Below are positions 29,959 to 37,396 of a stretch of DNA of 64,000 bases, one piece after another. Numbering within the stretch: position 1 is the first letter of the stretch; each line of letters opens with the position of its first letter. Source of the DNA: JACVRW01 sp963746825. GTDB taxonomy: Bacteria > Actinomycetota > Thermoleophilia > Solirubrobacterales > Thermoleophilaceae. The translations under genes and the position numbers were made by a program. Where the stretch lies: positions 496,001 to 560,000 of the forward strand of contig CAVVCU010000005.1 of assembly GCA_963746825.1 (NCBI GenBank). Direction: 5' to 3'. The notes under the pieces were generated by a model. It saw nothing but the letters and a program-made list of their open reading frames with translations, did not search any database and had not been told where the DNA came from.

Positions 29959-29965
29959 GCCGACC

Positions 29966-30793
29966 GTGAGCGCAGCCCCAGCCGCTGAGCCGCGCAGCCT
30001 CGCTCCGCCCGAACGCCGCACCGTCGCGGTGGACGAGAACGCGCGGCTGGGCGCGTACCGGTTGATCACGGTGCGCGAGGCGGGCGGCGTCCCCGTGCCG
30101 CGGCCCGGCCAGTTCTTCATGCTCTCCAGCGCCGCGGGCTGGGGCGGAGGCCTCGACGAGCGGCCCTACCTGCCGCGAGCGTTCTCCCACGCGCGTGCGC
30201 GCGAGGGGCGGCTGAGCTTCCTGGTGGACGCGATCGGCCCGGGCACCGAGCGGCTCGCGGAACTCGCGGCGGGCGAGGAACTGAACCTCGTCGGGCCGCT
30301 CGGGGTCGGGTGGCGCCCCGCACGCGAGGACACCCGTCCCGTGCTCGTGGGCGGCGGGATCGGCGCGGCGCCGCTCCTGTGCCTCCAGGACGAGCTCGGA
30401 CCGAGCGCGCCGGTGCTGCTCGGCTTTCGCTCCGCGGCCCACTCAGAGGCGGCGGGGCTGTTCGCGGGCCGGCCCGAGGTGGCCACCGACGACGGCACGG
30501 CCGGCCGCCAGGCCCTCGTCACCGACCTGCTGCGAGAGGAGCTCGACCGGGGGCCCACGGCAACCGTGTTCGCCTGCGGGCCGCCGGCCATGCTCGAAGC
30601 GGTGCGCCTGCTCTGCGCGGACGCCGGCGCGCCCGCCCAGCTGGCGCTCGAGTCGGGAATGGCCTGCGGCTTCGGGGCCTGCTTCGGGTGCGTGGTTCCG
30701 ACCAAGGCGGGCTACATCCGGCTGTGTGTCGAGGGCCCGGTGCTCGACGCCGCCCAGCTCGACACGGCGCTGTTCCCCGGAGCCGGCCACTGA
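29966..30793 (+). CDS. pyrK: Dihydroorotate dehydrogenase electron-transfer subunit
   Basis: PyrK carries FAD and a 2Fe-2S cluster and passes electrons from class 1B PyrD to NAD. The 275-residue protein has a ferredoxin reductase-like fold, with the FAD region RPYLPRAFSHARA and the nucleotide motif PVLVGGGIGAAPLL. The cluster region is LESGMACGFGACFGCVV, with a later Cys in YIRLCVEGP. The start GTG 29966 lies eight bases after the carB stop. Its stop shares a base with the pyrD start. Confidence 0.93.
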   Translation: MSAAPAAEPRSLAPPERRTVAVDENARLGAYRLITVREAGGVPVPRPGQFFMLSSAAGWGGGLDERPYLPRAFSHARAREGRLSFLVDAIGPGTERLAELAAGEELNLVGPLGVGWRPAREDTRPVLVGGGIGAAPLLCLQDELGPSAPVLLGFRSAAHSEAAGLFAGRPEVATDDGTAGRQALVTDLLREELDRGPTATVFACGPPAMLEAVRLLCADAGAPAQLALESGMACGFGACFGCVVPTKAGYIRLCVEGPVLDAAQLDTALFPGAGH

Positions 30794-31710
30794 TGGTCGA
30801 CCTCTGCGGTGTCGAGCTCAAAGGCCCGGTGCTCAACGGCTCGGGCACGTTCGACGCGATCGCCGCGCGCCGGGCGTTCGGGGACTCTCTGCTCGAGCGC
30901 TTTCCCTTTCACGCCTTCGTCTCCAAGACGATCACCCTCGCCCCGCGCGAGGGCAACCCGCCGCCGCGGCTGTGGGAGACGCCGGCCGGCCTGATCAACT
31001 CGATCGGGCTGCCCAACAAGGGCCTCGACGGCTTTCTCGCCTCCGATCTGCCGGAGCTGGCCGAGCTGCCGGTGCCGTTGGTGGTGTCGGTAATGGGCTT
31101 CAGCCGCGACGAGCTCGGCACGCTCGTGGCCGGCGTGGGCGACCGGGACGAGGTGGCGCTGATCGAGCTGAACGTGTCCTGCCCCAACGTCGAAACCGGC
31201 CTGATCATGGGCGCCGACCCGGCGGAGACGGCCCGGGCCGTCGAGAGCATCCGCCCCCTCACCGGCAAGCCGCTGATCGTCAAGCTCACGCCCAACGCCA
31301 CGGACCCGGCCGCGGTGGCCCGGGCCGCCCAGGAGGCCGGCGCTGACGCGGTCTCCCTCATCAACACGCTCAAGGGGATGGCCCTCGACCCCCGCAGCGC
31401 GGCGCCGTGGCTGGGCGGCACCACCGGAGGCCTCTCGGGGCCGGCCGTGCGGGCGGTGGCGCTCGAGCAGGTGAGCAGCGTGGCGCGCGCGGTCGAGCTG
31501 CCCGTGATCGGCATGGGGGGCATCGCAACCGCCCGTCACGCGGCTGATTTCCTCGCCGCGGGCGCCCGCTGCGTCGCGGTCGGCACCGAGAGCTTTCGCG
31601 ATCCGGGAGCGGGGCGCCGGGTGGCCGAGGCGCTCGCCGAGGCCAACTTTTCGACGCAAGGAGCGGGGTTTTTGCCCTCTCGCGAGGGTCTGGCGCCTAC
31701 GCGATCTTGA
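30793..31710 (+). CDS. pyrD: Dihydroorotate dehydrogenase, class 1B catalytic subunit
   Basis: The FMN enzyme oxidises dihydroorotate to orotate. The 305-residue protein has KTITLAPREGNPPPRLWETPAGLINSIGLPN, the catalytic cysteine in ELNVSCPNVETG (class 1 enzymes use Cys), and the FMN phosphate motif IGMGGIATARHAADFLAAGA. Pairing with PyrK identifies class 1B, which would use NAD rather than the quinone of class 2. It is the last gene of the pyr operon here, and no pyrF follows. Confidence 0.95.
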   Translation: MVDLCGVELKGPVLNGSGTFDAIAARRAFGDSLLERFPFHAFVSKTITLAPREGNPPPRLWETPAGLINSIGLPNKGLDGFLASDLPELAELPVPLVVSVMGFSRDELGTLVAGVGDRDEVALIELNVSCPNVETGLIMGADPAETARAVESIRPLTGKPLIVKLTPNATDPAAVARAAQEAGADAVSLINTLKGMALDPRSAAPWLGGTTGGLSGPAVRAVALEQVSSVARAVELPVIGMGGIATARHAADFLAAGARCVAVGTESFRDPGAGRRVAEALAEANFSTQGAGFLPSREGLAPTRS

Positions 31711-31832
31711 AAATCCCTGCAAACCGTGCCATTACGCTCAACTTCCCGCAACCCGCCTCAAGCTAAGGTGGAGGTCGAGCCAAATTCGCGGTTTTTTTGC
31801 GATTACCGGCCCTCCGACGGGGCTTCAGCGTG

Positions 31833-31838
31833 TACTAT
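31833..31838 (+). promoter_or_regulatory. Candidate -10 box upstream of mihF
   Basis: TACTAT is only eight bases before ATG 31847, so transcription from it would start within a few bases of the start codon and give a leaderless or near-leaderless mRNA. The -35 region is not recognisable. Confidence 0.3.
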
Positions 31839-31846
31839 CGCCGCCC

Positions 31847-32197
31847 ATGTCGGCCCCCCCGCAGACGCCCACCAAGCCACCCTCGGGGGGCCTGGCGCCT
31901 GAGCGGTCGCTGAACCAGAGAATGGACGCCCTCAAGCGGGCCAACGAGATCCGCACTCGGCGGGCGCGGCTCAAGCGGGATCTGAAGGCTGGAAGGTCAC
32001 AAATTCACGGTTTGCTGCTCGATCCTCCCGAATACCTACTCACCGCGAAGGTTTTCGACCTGCTTTTGGCCGTGCCGAAGTACGGCCGGGTGAAGGTCAA
32101 CCGGATTCTCACGCACTGCCGCATCTCGCCCAGCAAGACCATCGGCGGGCTATCGGACCGCCAACGCAACGAGCTCGTTTCCTTCCTCCGGCGATAA
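31847..32197 (+). CDS. mihF: Actinobacterial integration host factor
   Basis: mIHF is a small nucleoid-associated protein specific to Actinobacteria that bends and organises DNA. The 116-residue protein has the family core: ALKRANEIRTRRARLKRDLKAG, then LLLDPPEYLLTAKVFDLLLAVPKYGRVKVNRILTHCRISPSKTIGGLS and RQRNELVSFLRR. An N-terminal Pro-rich extension precedes it. It lies directly before gmk and rpoZ, the gene order known in actinobacteria. No good ribosome-binding site is seen. Confidence 0.93.
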   Translation: MSAPPQTPTKPPSGGLAPERSLNQRMDALKRANEIRTRRARLKRDLKAGRSQIHGLLLDPPEYLLTAKVFDLLLAVPKYGRVKVNRILTHCRISPSKTIGGLSDRQRNELVSFLRR

Positions 32198-32205
32198 CCC
32201 CGATC

Positions 32206-32742
32206 CTGGTCATCACCGGCCCCTCGGGAGTCGGTAAGGGAACCCTGATCAAGGGCCTGCTCGAGCGCGTGCCCGGGCTGCAGCTCGCGGTGTCCGCCAC
32301 CACGCGCGCCCCGCGCGACGGAGAGGCCAATGGGGTCGACTACCACTTCCTGAGCGCGGAGGACTTCGAAGATCGCGTGGCGGGCGGTGAGTTCGTCGAG
32401 CACGCCGACTACGCGGCCAACCGCTACGGCACGCTGAAATCCGAGCTGGCCCGCCCGGCGCGCGCGGTGGTGCTGGAGATCGACGTCCAGGGAGCGCGCC
32501 AGGTCCGCGAGGCGCTGCCCGACGCGGTCCAGGTGTTCATCGAGCCACCGTCCTTCGAGGCGCTGGAGACCCGGCTGGCCGGGCGCGGGTCGGACCGCCC
32601 GGTGGAGATCGCCCGCCGTCTCTACGCGGCGCACCAGGAGCTCGAGGCCGCGCCGGAGTTCGACCACCGGATCGTCAACGACGATCTGCAGCGGGCCCTG
32701 CAGGAGCTCGAGGATCTCGTCGCTAAGATGTACGGGCCGTGA
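32206..32742 (+). CDS. gmk: Guanylate kinase (non-canonical start)
   Basis: The enzyme phosphorylates GMP to GDP. The P-loop GPSGVGKG and the GMP-binding VSATTRAPRDGEANGVDYHFLS, HADYAANRYGT and LEIDVQGARQVRE motifs are present. The frame has no ATG, GTG or TTG upstream of the P-loop. The first standard codon (GTG 32269) lies after it and would delete the ATP site. The start is therefore probably CTG 32206 (MVITGPSG, 178 residues) or ATA 32194, which overlaps the mihF stop as ATAA. The latter gives the full first beta strand. Translation is likely coupled to mihF. Confidence 0.92.
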   Translation: MVITGPSGVGKGTLIKGLLERVPGLQLAVSATTRAPRDGEANGVDYHFLSAEDFEDRVAGGEFVEHADYAANRYGTLKSELARPARAVVLEIDVQGARQVREALPDAVQVFIEPPSFEALETRLAGRGSDRPVEIARRLYAAHQELEAAPEFDHRIVNDDLQRALQELEDLVAKMYGP

Positions 32743-32966
32743 TCTACCCCCGCCTAGACAACTTGCTCGAGCAGGTCGACTCGCACTACGCCTGTGTGCT
32801 GGTGGCCGCCAAGCGCGCGCGGCAGATCAACTCGTACTACCACAACCTCGGCGAAGGAACGTTCGACGAGTACCCGCCGCCCATGGTGGAGACGGGCTCG
32901 AAGAACTACCTCAAGATCTCGCTCGAGGAAATCGCCGCCGGCAAGATCAAGTACCGCTACAGGTAG
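32739..32966 (+). CDS. rpoZ: RNA polymerase omega subunit
   Basis: Omega helps fold and assemble the beta-prime subunit. The 75-residue protein has the typical core LDNLLEQVDSHYACVLVAAKRARQINSYY and the C-terminal MVETGSKNYLKISLEEIAAGKIKY. It starts at a GTG overlapping the gmk stop (GTGA). Actinobacterial gene order gmk-rpoZ-coaBC is conserved here. Confidence 0.95.
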   Translation: MIYPRLDNLLEQVDSHYACVLVAAKRARQINSYYHNLGEGTFDEYPPPMVETGSKNYLKISLEEIAAGKIKYRYR

Positions 32967-32986
32967 CGGCGCGTAGGGATCAGCCC

Positions 32987-34255
32987 GTGGCGCGAATCCT
33001 GCTCGGCGTCTCCGGCGGGATTGCCGCCTACAAGGCGGTCGAGTTGGTGCGCCTCGCCACCGCGGCCGGACACTCGGTGCGCGTGGTTCAGACGCCCTCG
33101 AGTCTCCGTTTCGTGGGCCGGGCGACCTTCGAGGGGGTCACGGGTGCGCCCGTGCTGGTGGAGGAGTTCGAGCGCGACCCGGCCCGCGGGGCCTACCCCG
33201 GCGAGCCGGCGCCCGAGCACGACCCGATCTCGCATCTCGAGCTCGCCCGCCGCGCGGACATCCTCTGCGTCGCGCCCGCATCGGCGAACACCATCGCCAA
33301 GCTGGCCGGGGGGTTGGCGGACAATCTGCTCACCGCGGCCGCGCTGGCCTGCACGGCTCCCGTCGTCGTCGCGCCGGCGATGAACAACCACATGTACGAG
33401 CATCCGGCCACGCAGGCCAACGTGGAGACCCTGCGCTCGCGCGGAGTGACGATCGTCGATCCCGAGCGCGGCCCGCTGGCCTCGCACGGCGAGTGGGGGG
33501 TGGGCCGGCTGGCCGACCCCGCCACCATCCTGGCCGCGCTGCAGGCCCAGCTGGGGGTGGCCGGTGGGGCGCTCGACGGCCTGCGGGTGCTCGTGACCGC
33601 CGGCGGCACCCGCGAGCCGATCGATTCCGTGCGTTTCGTGGGCAACCGCTCGTCGGGGCGCATGGGCCTCGCCCTCGCCGAGGAGGCCGCTCGGCGCGGC
33701 GCCGACGTGACCGTGATCGCCGCCAACGTGACCCTGCCGAGTCCCGCGTCGGTGCGGACCATCGAGGTCGAGACCGCGGCGGAGCTGCTCTCGGCCGCCC
33801 GGAGCGCGTTCACCGAGTCCGACGTGCTGCTCATGGCCGCCGCGGTGGCGGACTTCCGGCCCTCCGACGCGCTCGACTCCAAGATCGTCAAGACGGGCCG
33901 CGACCGGCTCGCCCTCGAGCTCGAGCCGACCGAGGACGTGCTGGCGAGCCTGGCCGGCCGGCGCACCGCAGGACAGACGCTGATCGGGTTCGCCGCCGAG
34001 CACGGAGAGGGCGCCGTCGAGCGCGGCGTGGCGAAGCTCGAGCGCAAGGGTCTCGACGCCGTGGTGGTGAACGACATCTCGCGGCCGGAGATCGGGTTCG
34101 ACGCGCTCGACAACGAGGTGACCATCGTCACCGCCAGGGGCGCGCACCCCGTGCCGATGGGCTCGAAAATGGAGGTCGCCGCGGCCATTCTGGACGCGGT
34201 CGAGGCGCTGCGGGCCACCGCCGCCGAGGTGGCTAACTTAGGAGACGGATCGTGA
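32987..34255 (+). CDS. coaBC: Bifunctional phosphopantothenoylcysteine decarboxylase/synthetase
   Basis: The protein makes 4'-phosphopantetheine for coenzyme A. The N-terminal CoaC domain has LLGVSGGIAAYKA, the conserved histidine region in DPISHLELARRAD and the PAMNNHM substrate motif. The C-terminal CoaB domain has VTAGGTREPIDSVRFVGNRSSGRMG and AAAVADFRP. Its 422 residues are near the usual length. The start is GTG 32987, and the stop overlaps the next gene (GTGA). Confidence 0.95.
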   Translation: MARILLGVSGGIAAYKAVELVRLATAAGHSVRVVQTPSSLRFVGRATFEGVTGAPVLVEEFERDPARGAYPGEPAPEHDPISHLELARRADILCVAPASANTIAKLAGGLADNLLTAAALACTAPVVVAPAMNNHMYEHPATQANVETLRSRGVTIVDPERGPLASHGEWGVGRLADPATILAALQAQLGVAGGALDGLRVLVTAGGTREPIDSVRFVGNRSSGRMGLALAEEAARRGADVTVIAANVTLPSPASVRTIEVETAAELLSAARSAFTESDVLLMAAAVADFRPSDALDSKIVKTGRDRLALELEPTEDVLASLAGRRTAGQTLIGFAAEHGEGAVERGVAKLERKGLDAVVVNDISRPEIGFDALDNEVTIVTARGAHPVPMGSKMEVAAAILDAVEALRATAAEVANLGDGS

Positions 34256-34614
34256 GCTCCGAGGGCGCATACGAGCTGTTCAAGAAGGGCAGCGACCTGC
34301 TCGAGAAGGGCGACTTCATGGCCGCCTCGGTACCGCTGGAGCGAGCCCGGGAGCTCGAGCCCGACAAGAGCTCGATCCGCGAGGCGCTGGGCCGGGCCTA
34401 CTTTCGCTCCGCGCGCTTCGAGCAGGCCGCCGAGGAGTTCGCCGCCGTGGTCGAGCGCTACCCGGTCAACGACTACGCCCACTTCTGCCTGGGGCGCTCG
34501 CTCGAGAACAGCGGACGCCGCGCCGAGGCCCGAAAGCACGCGGCCCTCGCGGCCTGCATGCGGCCGGATCGCAAGGATTACCAGGCGTTCCGAGAGCGCC
34601 TGCAGGCGGCCTAG
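34252..34614 (+). CDS. Tetratricopeptide repeat protein
   Basis: This 120-residue protein is made of about three TPR motifs, such as AYELFKKGSDLLEKGDFMAASVPLERARELEPDKSSIREALGRAYFRSARFEQAAEEFAAVVERYP. It would be a helical protein-protein interaction module in the cytoplasm. It overlaps coaBC (GTGA) and converges with the gene at 34611-34976. Its partner is unknown. Confidence 0.87.
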   Translation: MSSEGAYELFKKGSDLLEKGDFMAASVPLERARELEPDKSSIREALGRAYFRSARFEQAAEEFAAVVERYPVNDYAHFCLGRSLENSGRRAEARKHAALAACMRPDRKDYQAFRERLQAA

Positions 34615-34976
34615 CGCCCCCGCACCGCCACCACCGCCTCCACCACCAGGCCGAGCAGGCGGTCGATCGCCTTCTCGTCCACCGCCGCCACCGGCATGTC
34701 GGCGTGCACCCAGATCTCGCGCGAGCGGGTGCAGGCGAAGCGGACCATCCGGGTCTGGCGGTTCCACCACAGCAGCATCCACGGGTCGAGCTCATCGGTG
34801 GAGGCCAGCGCCGGCGCCTTGGCGCGCAGGAGGCCGTCCGACACCGAGAGGCCCATGTCGAGCGGCTCGCCGAGCGTCTCGGCCGGGATGGTCAGTCCCC
34901 ACTCGGCGTGGGCGAGGCGCCTGACCTGACCGGGCAGGGAGCTGAGGTAGGTGTCGAGCACGTCCGTCGCGGCCAC
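34611..34976 (-). CDS. Conserved hypothetical protein, 121 aa
   Basis: This soluble protein begins MAATDVLDTYLSSLPGQVRRLAHAEWGLTIPAE and contains LDMGLSVSDGLLRAKA, DPWMLLWWNRQTRMVRFACTRSREIWVHADMPV and a C-terminal helix. The aromatic, beta-rich middle suggests a small alpha+beta fold. No catalytic motif is visible. It overlaps the TPR gene by four bases at the 3' end and is divergent from dtd. Function is unknown. Confidence 0.8.
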   Translation of the reverse strand: MAATDVLDTYLSSLPGQVRRLAHAEWGLTIPAETLGEPLDMGLSVSDGLLRAKAPALASTDELDPWMLLWWNRQTRMVRFACTRSREIWVHADMPVAAVDEKAIDRLLGLVVEAVVAVRGR

Positions 34977-34995
34977 GTTGTCAATCTACGGGCGA

Positions 34996-35418
34996 GTGCG
35001 GGCCCTGGTGCAAAGAGTGAGCGAGGCGGCGGTGACAGTCGAGGGCGAGGAGGTGGCGCGCATCGGCCGGGGGCTGCTCGTGTTGCTGGGAGTGAAGACG
35101 GGTGATGGCCCAGACCAGGCAGACCGCATCGCGGGCAAGCTGACTCGCCTGCGGGTGTTCGAGGACGACGCCGGGCGCATGAACCTCTCCGTGGCGGACG
35201 TCGGCGGGGAGGTGCTCTGCGTATCGCAGTTCACCCTGTACGGCGACGCCCGCAAGGGCAACCGGCCCAGCTTCGTCGCGGCCGCGGCGCCCGAGCAGGC
35301 CGAGCCGCTCTACGAACGCGTCCGCGCGGCGCTGGGCGCCCGGGGCGGGGTGTTCGGGGCGCGCATGAGCGTGGCGCTGGTCAACGACGGGCCGGTTACG
35401 ATCCTGCTCGAAGCCTGA
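34996..35418 (+). CDS. dtd: D-aminoacyl-tRNA deacylase
   Basis: DTD removes D-amino acids and glycine mis-attached to tRNA. The 140-residue protein starts VRALVQRVSEAAVTVEGE at GTG 34996. It carries the signature SQFTLYGDARKGNRPSF and the cross-subunit cis-proline motif NDGPVTILLE. Length and motifs are normal. The upstream gene is divergent, leaving only 19 bases for a promoter. Confidence 0.95.
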   Translation: MRALVQRVSEAAVTVEGEEVARIGRGLLVLLGVKTGDGPDQADRIAGKLTRLRVFEDDAGRMNLSVADVGGEVLCVSQFTLYGDARKGNRPSFVAAAAPEQAEPLYERVRAALGARGGVFGARMSVALVNDGPVTILLEA

Positions 35419-35429
35419 GGAGGAGAGAC

Positions 35430-36866
35430 ATGGCCATTGCCCCCGACACCCTGACCCGCGACAAGCTCTTCATCGGGGGCGAATGGGTCGAGCCCGACGG
35501 CATCGGAGCGATCGAAGTGGTCAACCCGACCACCGAGGGGGTGCTCGGCAGCGTCCCCGAGGGCACGGAGACGGACGCCGAGCGCGCGGTCAACGCCGCG
35601 CGCGCCGCCTTCGACTCCTGGTCGGCGCTCCCGCCCGAGGAAAGGGCCGGCTACTGCGAGGCCATCGGTGCCCGGCTGTCGGAGCGGGTCGACGAGCTGG
35701 CCGCCCTCATCACCAGCGAGCTGGGCATGCCGCTCGAGCACTCGCGGGCCTACCAGGCCGGCCTGCCGCCGCTCGCCTTCTCCTCCATGCCCGAGCTGGT
35801 GAAGGAGCTGGCCTGGGAGGAGGAGGTCGGGAACTCGGTCGTGGTGCGCGAGCCGGTGGGCGTGGTGGCGGCGATCACGCCCTGGAACTACCCGCTCAAC
35901 CAGATCGCGCTGAAGGTCGCGCCCGCGATCACCGCGGGCTGCACCGTGGTGCTGAAGCCCAGCGAGGTGGTGCCCTTCAACGCGTTCGTGCTGGCCGAGG
36001 CGTGCGAGGCGGCCGGGCTGCCGGCCGGGGTGTTCAACCTCGTGACCGGATATGGCCCGGTGGTGGGCGAGGCGATCGTCGCGCATCCCGAGACCGACAT
36101 GGTCTCGTTCACCGGCTCCACCCGCGCGGGGCGGCGGGTATCGGAGCTGGCCGCGGCGCGGGTCAAGCAGGTGGCCGTGGAGCTGGGCGGCAAGTCGCCC
36201 AACGTGATCCTCGAGGACGCCGACCTGGAACAGGCGGTCACGGCGGGCGTGGGCAACGTCTTCCTCAACTCCGGCCAGACCTGCAGCGCCCTCACGCGCA
36301 TGCTCGTCCCGCGCGAGAAGCTCGAGGCGGCGGAGCGCATCGCGGCCGAAGCGGCCGAGGGCTACCCGCCGGGCGACCCCTTCGCGGAGGGCTCGGCCAT
36401 CGGGCCATTGGTATCCGAGGTGCAGCGCGAGCGCGTCCGGGGCTACATCGAGCGGGGCGAGGAGGAGGGGGCGAGGCTCCTGACCGGCGGGGCTGAGGCG
36501 CCCGAGGGCCTCGAGCGGGGCTGGTTCGTGCGTCCCACGATCTTCTCCGGCGTCACGACGGACATGACGATCGCCCAGGAGGAGATCTTCGGACCCGTCC
36601 TCGCGATCATGCCCTACGACGACGAGGAGGAGGCCGTGCGGATAGCCAACGACTCCGCCTACGGCCTGTCCGGGGCGGTGTGGTCGGGCGACGAGCAGCA
36701 CGCCCGCCGGGTGGCGGCGCGCATCCGCACGGGGCAGGTGGCCATCAACGGCGGGGCCTACAACCCCATGGCCCCGTTCGGGGGCTTCAAGCAGTCGGGA
36801 CACGGACGCGAGGCCGGCCGCTTCGGGCTCGAGGAGTATCTCGTGACCAAGAGCCTGCAGCTCTGA
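35430..36866 (+). CDS. Aldehyde dehydrogenase
   Basis: The NAD(P)-dependent enzyme oxidises an aldehyde to a carboxylic acid. The 478-residue protein has the Rossmann region AAITPWNYPLNQIALKVAPAITAGCTVVLKPSE, FTGSTRAGR, the catalytic Glu motif VELGGKSPNVILEDAD and the nucleophile in NSGQTCSALTRMLVP. The C-terminal motif EEIFGPVLAIMPYDDEEEAVRIAND is also intact. The start ATG 35430 follows a GAGGAGAG site. The substrate is not predictable from sequence. Confidence 0.93.
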   Translation: MAIAPDTLTRDKLFIGGEWVEPDGIGAIEVVNPTTEGVLGSVPEGTETDAERAVNAARAAFDSWSALPPEERAGYCEAIGARLSERVDELAALITSELGMPLEHSRAYQAGLPPLAFSSMPELVKELAWEEEVGNSVVVREPVGVVAAITPWNYPLNQIALKVAPAITAGCTVVLKPSEVVPFNAFVLAEACEAAGLPAGVFNLVTGYGPVVGEAIVAHPETDMVSFTGSTRAGRRVSELAAARVKQVAVELGGKSPNVILEDADLEQAVTAGVGNVFLNSGQTCSALTRMLVPREKLEAAERIAAEAAEGYPPGDPFAEGSAIGPLVSEVQRERVRGYIERGEEEGARLLTGGAEAPEGLERGWFVRPTIFSGVTTDMTIAQEEIFGPVLAIMPYDDEEEAVRIANDSAYGLSGAVWSGDEQHARRVAARIRTGQVAINGGAYNPMAPFGGFKQSGHGREAGRFGLEEYLVTKSLQL

Positions 36867-36874
36867 GCCGCGTC

Positions 36875-36880
36875 TATACT
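36875..36880 (+). promoter_or_regulatory. Candidate -10 box for the rimP-nusA-infB operon
   Basis: TATACT follows the aldehyde dehydrogenase stop by eight bases. It would give a leader of about 80 bases before rimP that contains a terminator-like hairpin. No clear -35 box is visible. Confidence 0.4.
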
Positions 36881-36925
36881 CGACGCTTGGACTTCAGCCG
36901 TACGCCGCCTGCCGGGCGGCGCCTG

Positions 36926-36952
36926 AAGGTGGGCCTCACGGTCCACCTTTTT
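36926..36952 (+). terminator. Intrinsic-terminator-like hairpin before rimP
   Basis: AAGGTGGGCC (36926-36935) pairs with GGTCCACCTT (36940-36949) through ten pairs, including one G-T, around loop TCAC. The T-tract 36948-36952 follows. It may end the aldehyde dehydrogenase transcript. Because a candidate promoter lies upstream, it may also act as an attenuator in the rimP-nusA leader. Confidence 0.75.
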
Positions 36953-36967
36953 CATTAGAGGACCCAC

Positions 36968-37396
36968 ATGCAGACCGACGCCCACACCCAAGAGATCGAG
37001 CAGCGCCTTGCCTCCGTCGAGCCGGAGGTGGAGCTGCTCATGGTCGAGAAGGCCGGGCCCGAGCGCCTGCGCCTGTTCATCGATCACCCCGACGGTGTGA
37101 CGCTCGAGCTGTGTGAGCGGGTCACCCACCACCTGCGCGACCTGCTCATGGACTACGGGCTCGAGGTCTCCTCGCCGGGGCCCGAGCGCCCGCTCACCAA
37201 GCCCGACCACTTCCGCGCCTTCATCGGCCGCCGGGCCCGGGTGCGCCTGCGCGATGCTCGCGAGGGCCATCGCAACTTCACCGGCGAGCTCGTCGGCGCC
37301 TCCGAGGAGGAAGTGACCGTGGCCGCCGAGGAGGGAATCGTCTCGATTCCCTACGCCGAGATCAACCGCAGCAACCTGCTGGAGGGAACGGGATGA
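36968..37396 (+). CDS. rimP: Ribosome maturation factor RimP
   Basis: RimP helps assemble the 30S subunit. The 142-residue protein has VELLMVEKAGPERLRLFIDHPDGVTLELCERVTHHLRDLL, the family's SSPGPERPLTKPDHFRAFIGRRARVRL and the C-terminal Sm-like barrel (NFTGELVGASEEEVTVAAEEGIVSIPYAEINRSNL). It heads the nusA operon as in most bacteria and overlaps nusA (ATGA). Confidence 0.94.
   Translation: MQTDAHTQEIEQRLASVEPEVELLMVEKAGPERLRLFIDHPDGVTLELCERVTHHLRDLLMDYGLEVSSPGPERPLTKPDHFRAFIGRRARVRLRDAREGHRNFTGELVGASEEEVTVAAEEGIVSIPYAEINRSNLLEGTG

Noticed and set aside
31780..31800. T7 run after pyrD as a terminator
   Set aside because: The T-tract is flanked only by a four-base TCGC/GCGA complement with the Ts in the loop, so there is no stem preceding the Ts on the + strand.
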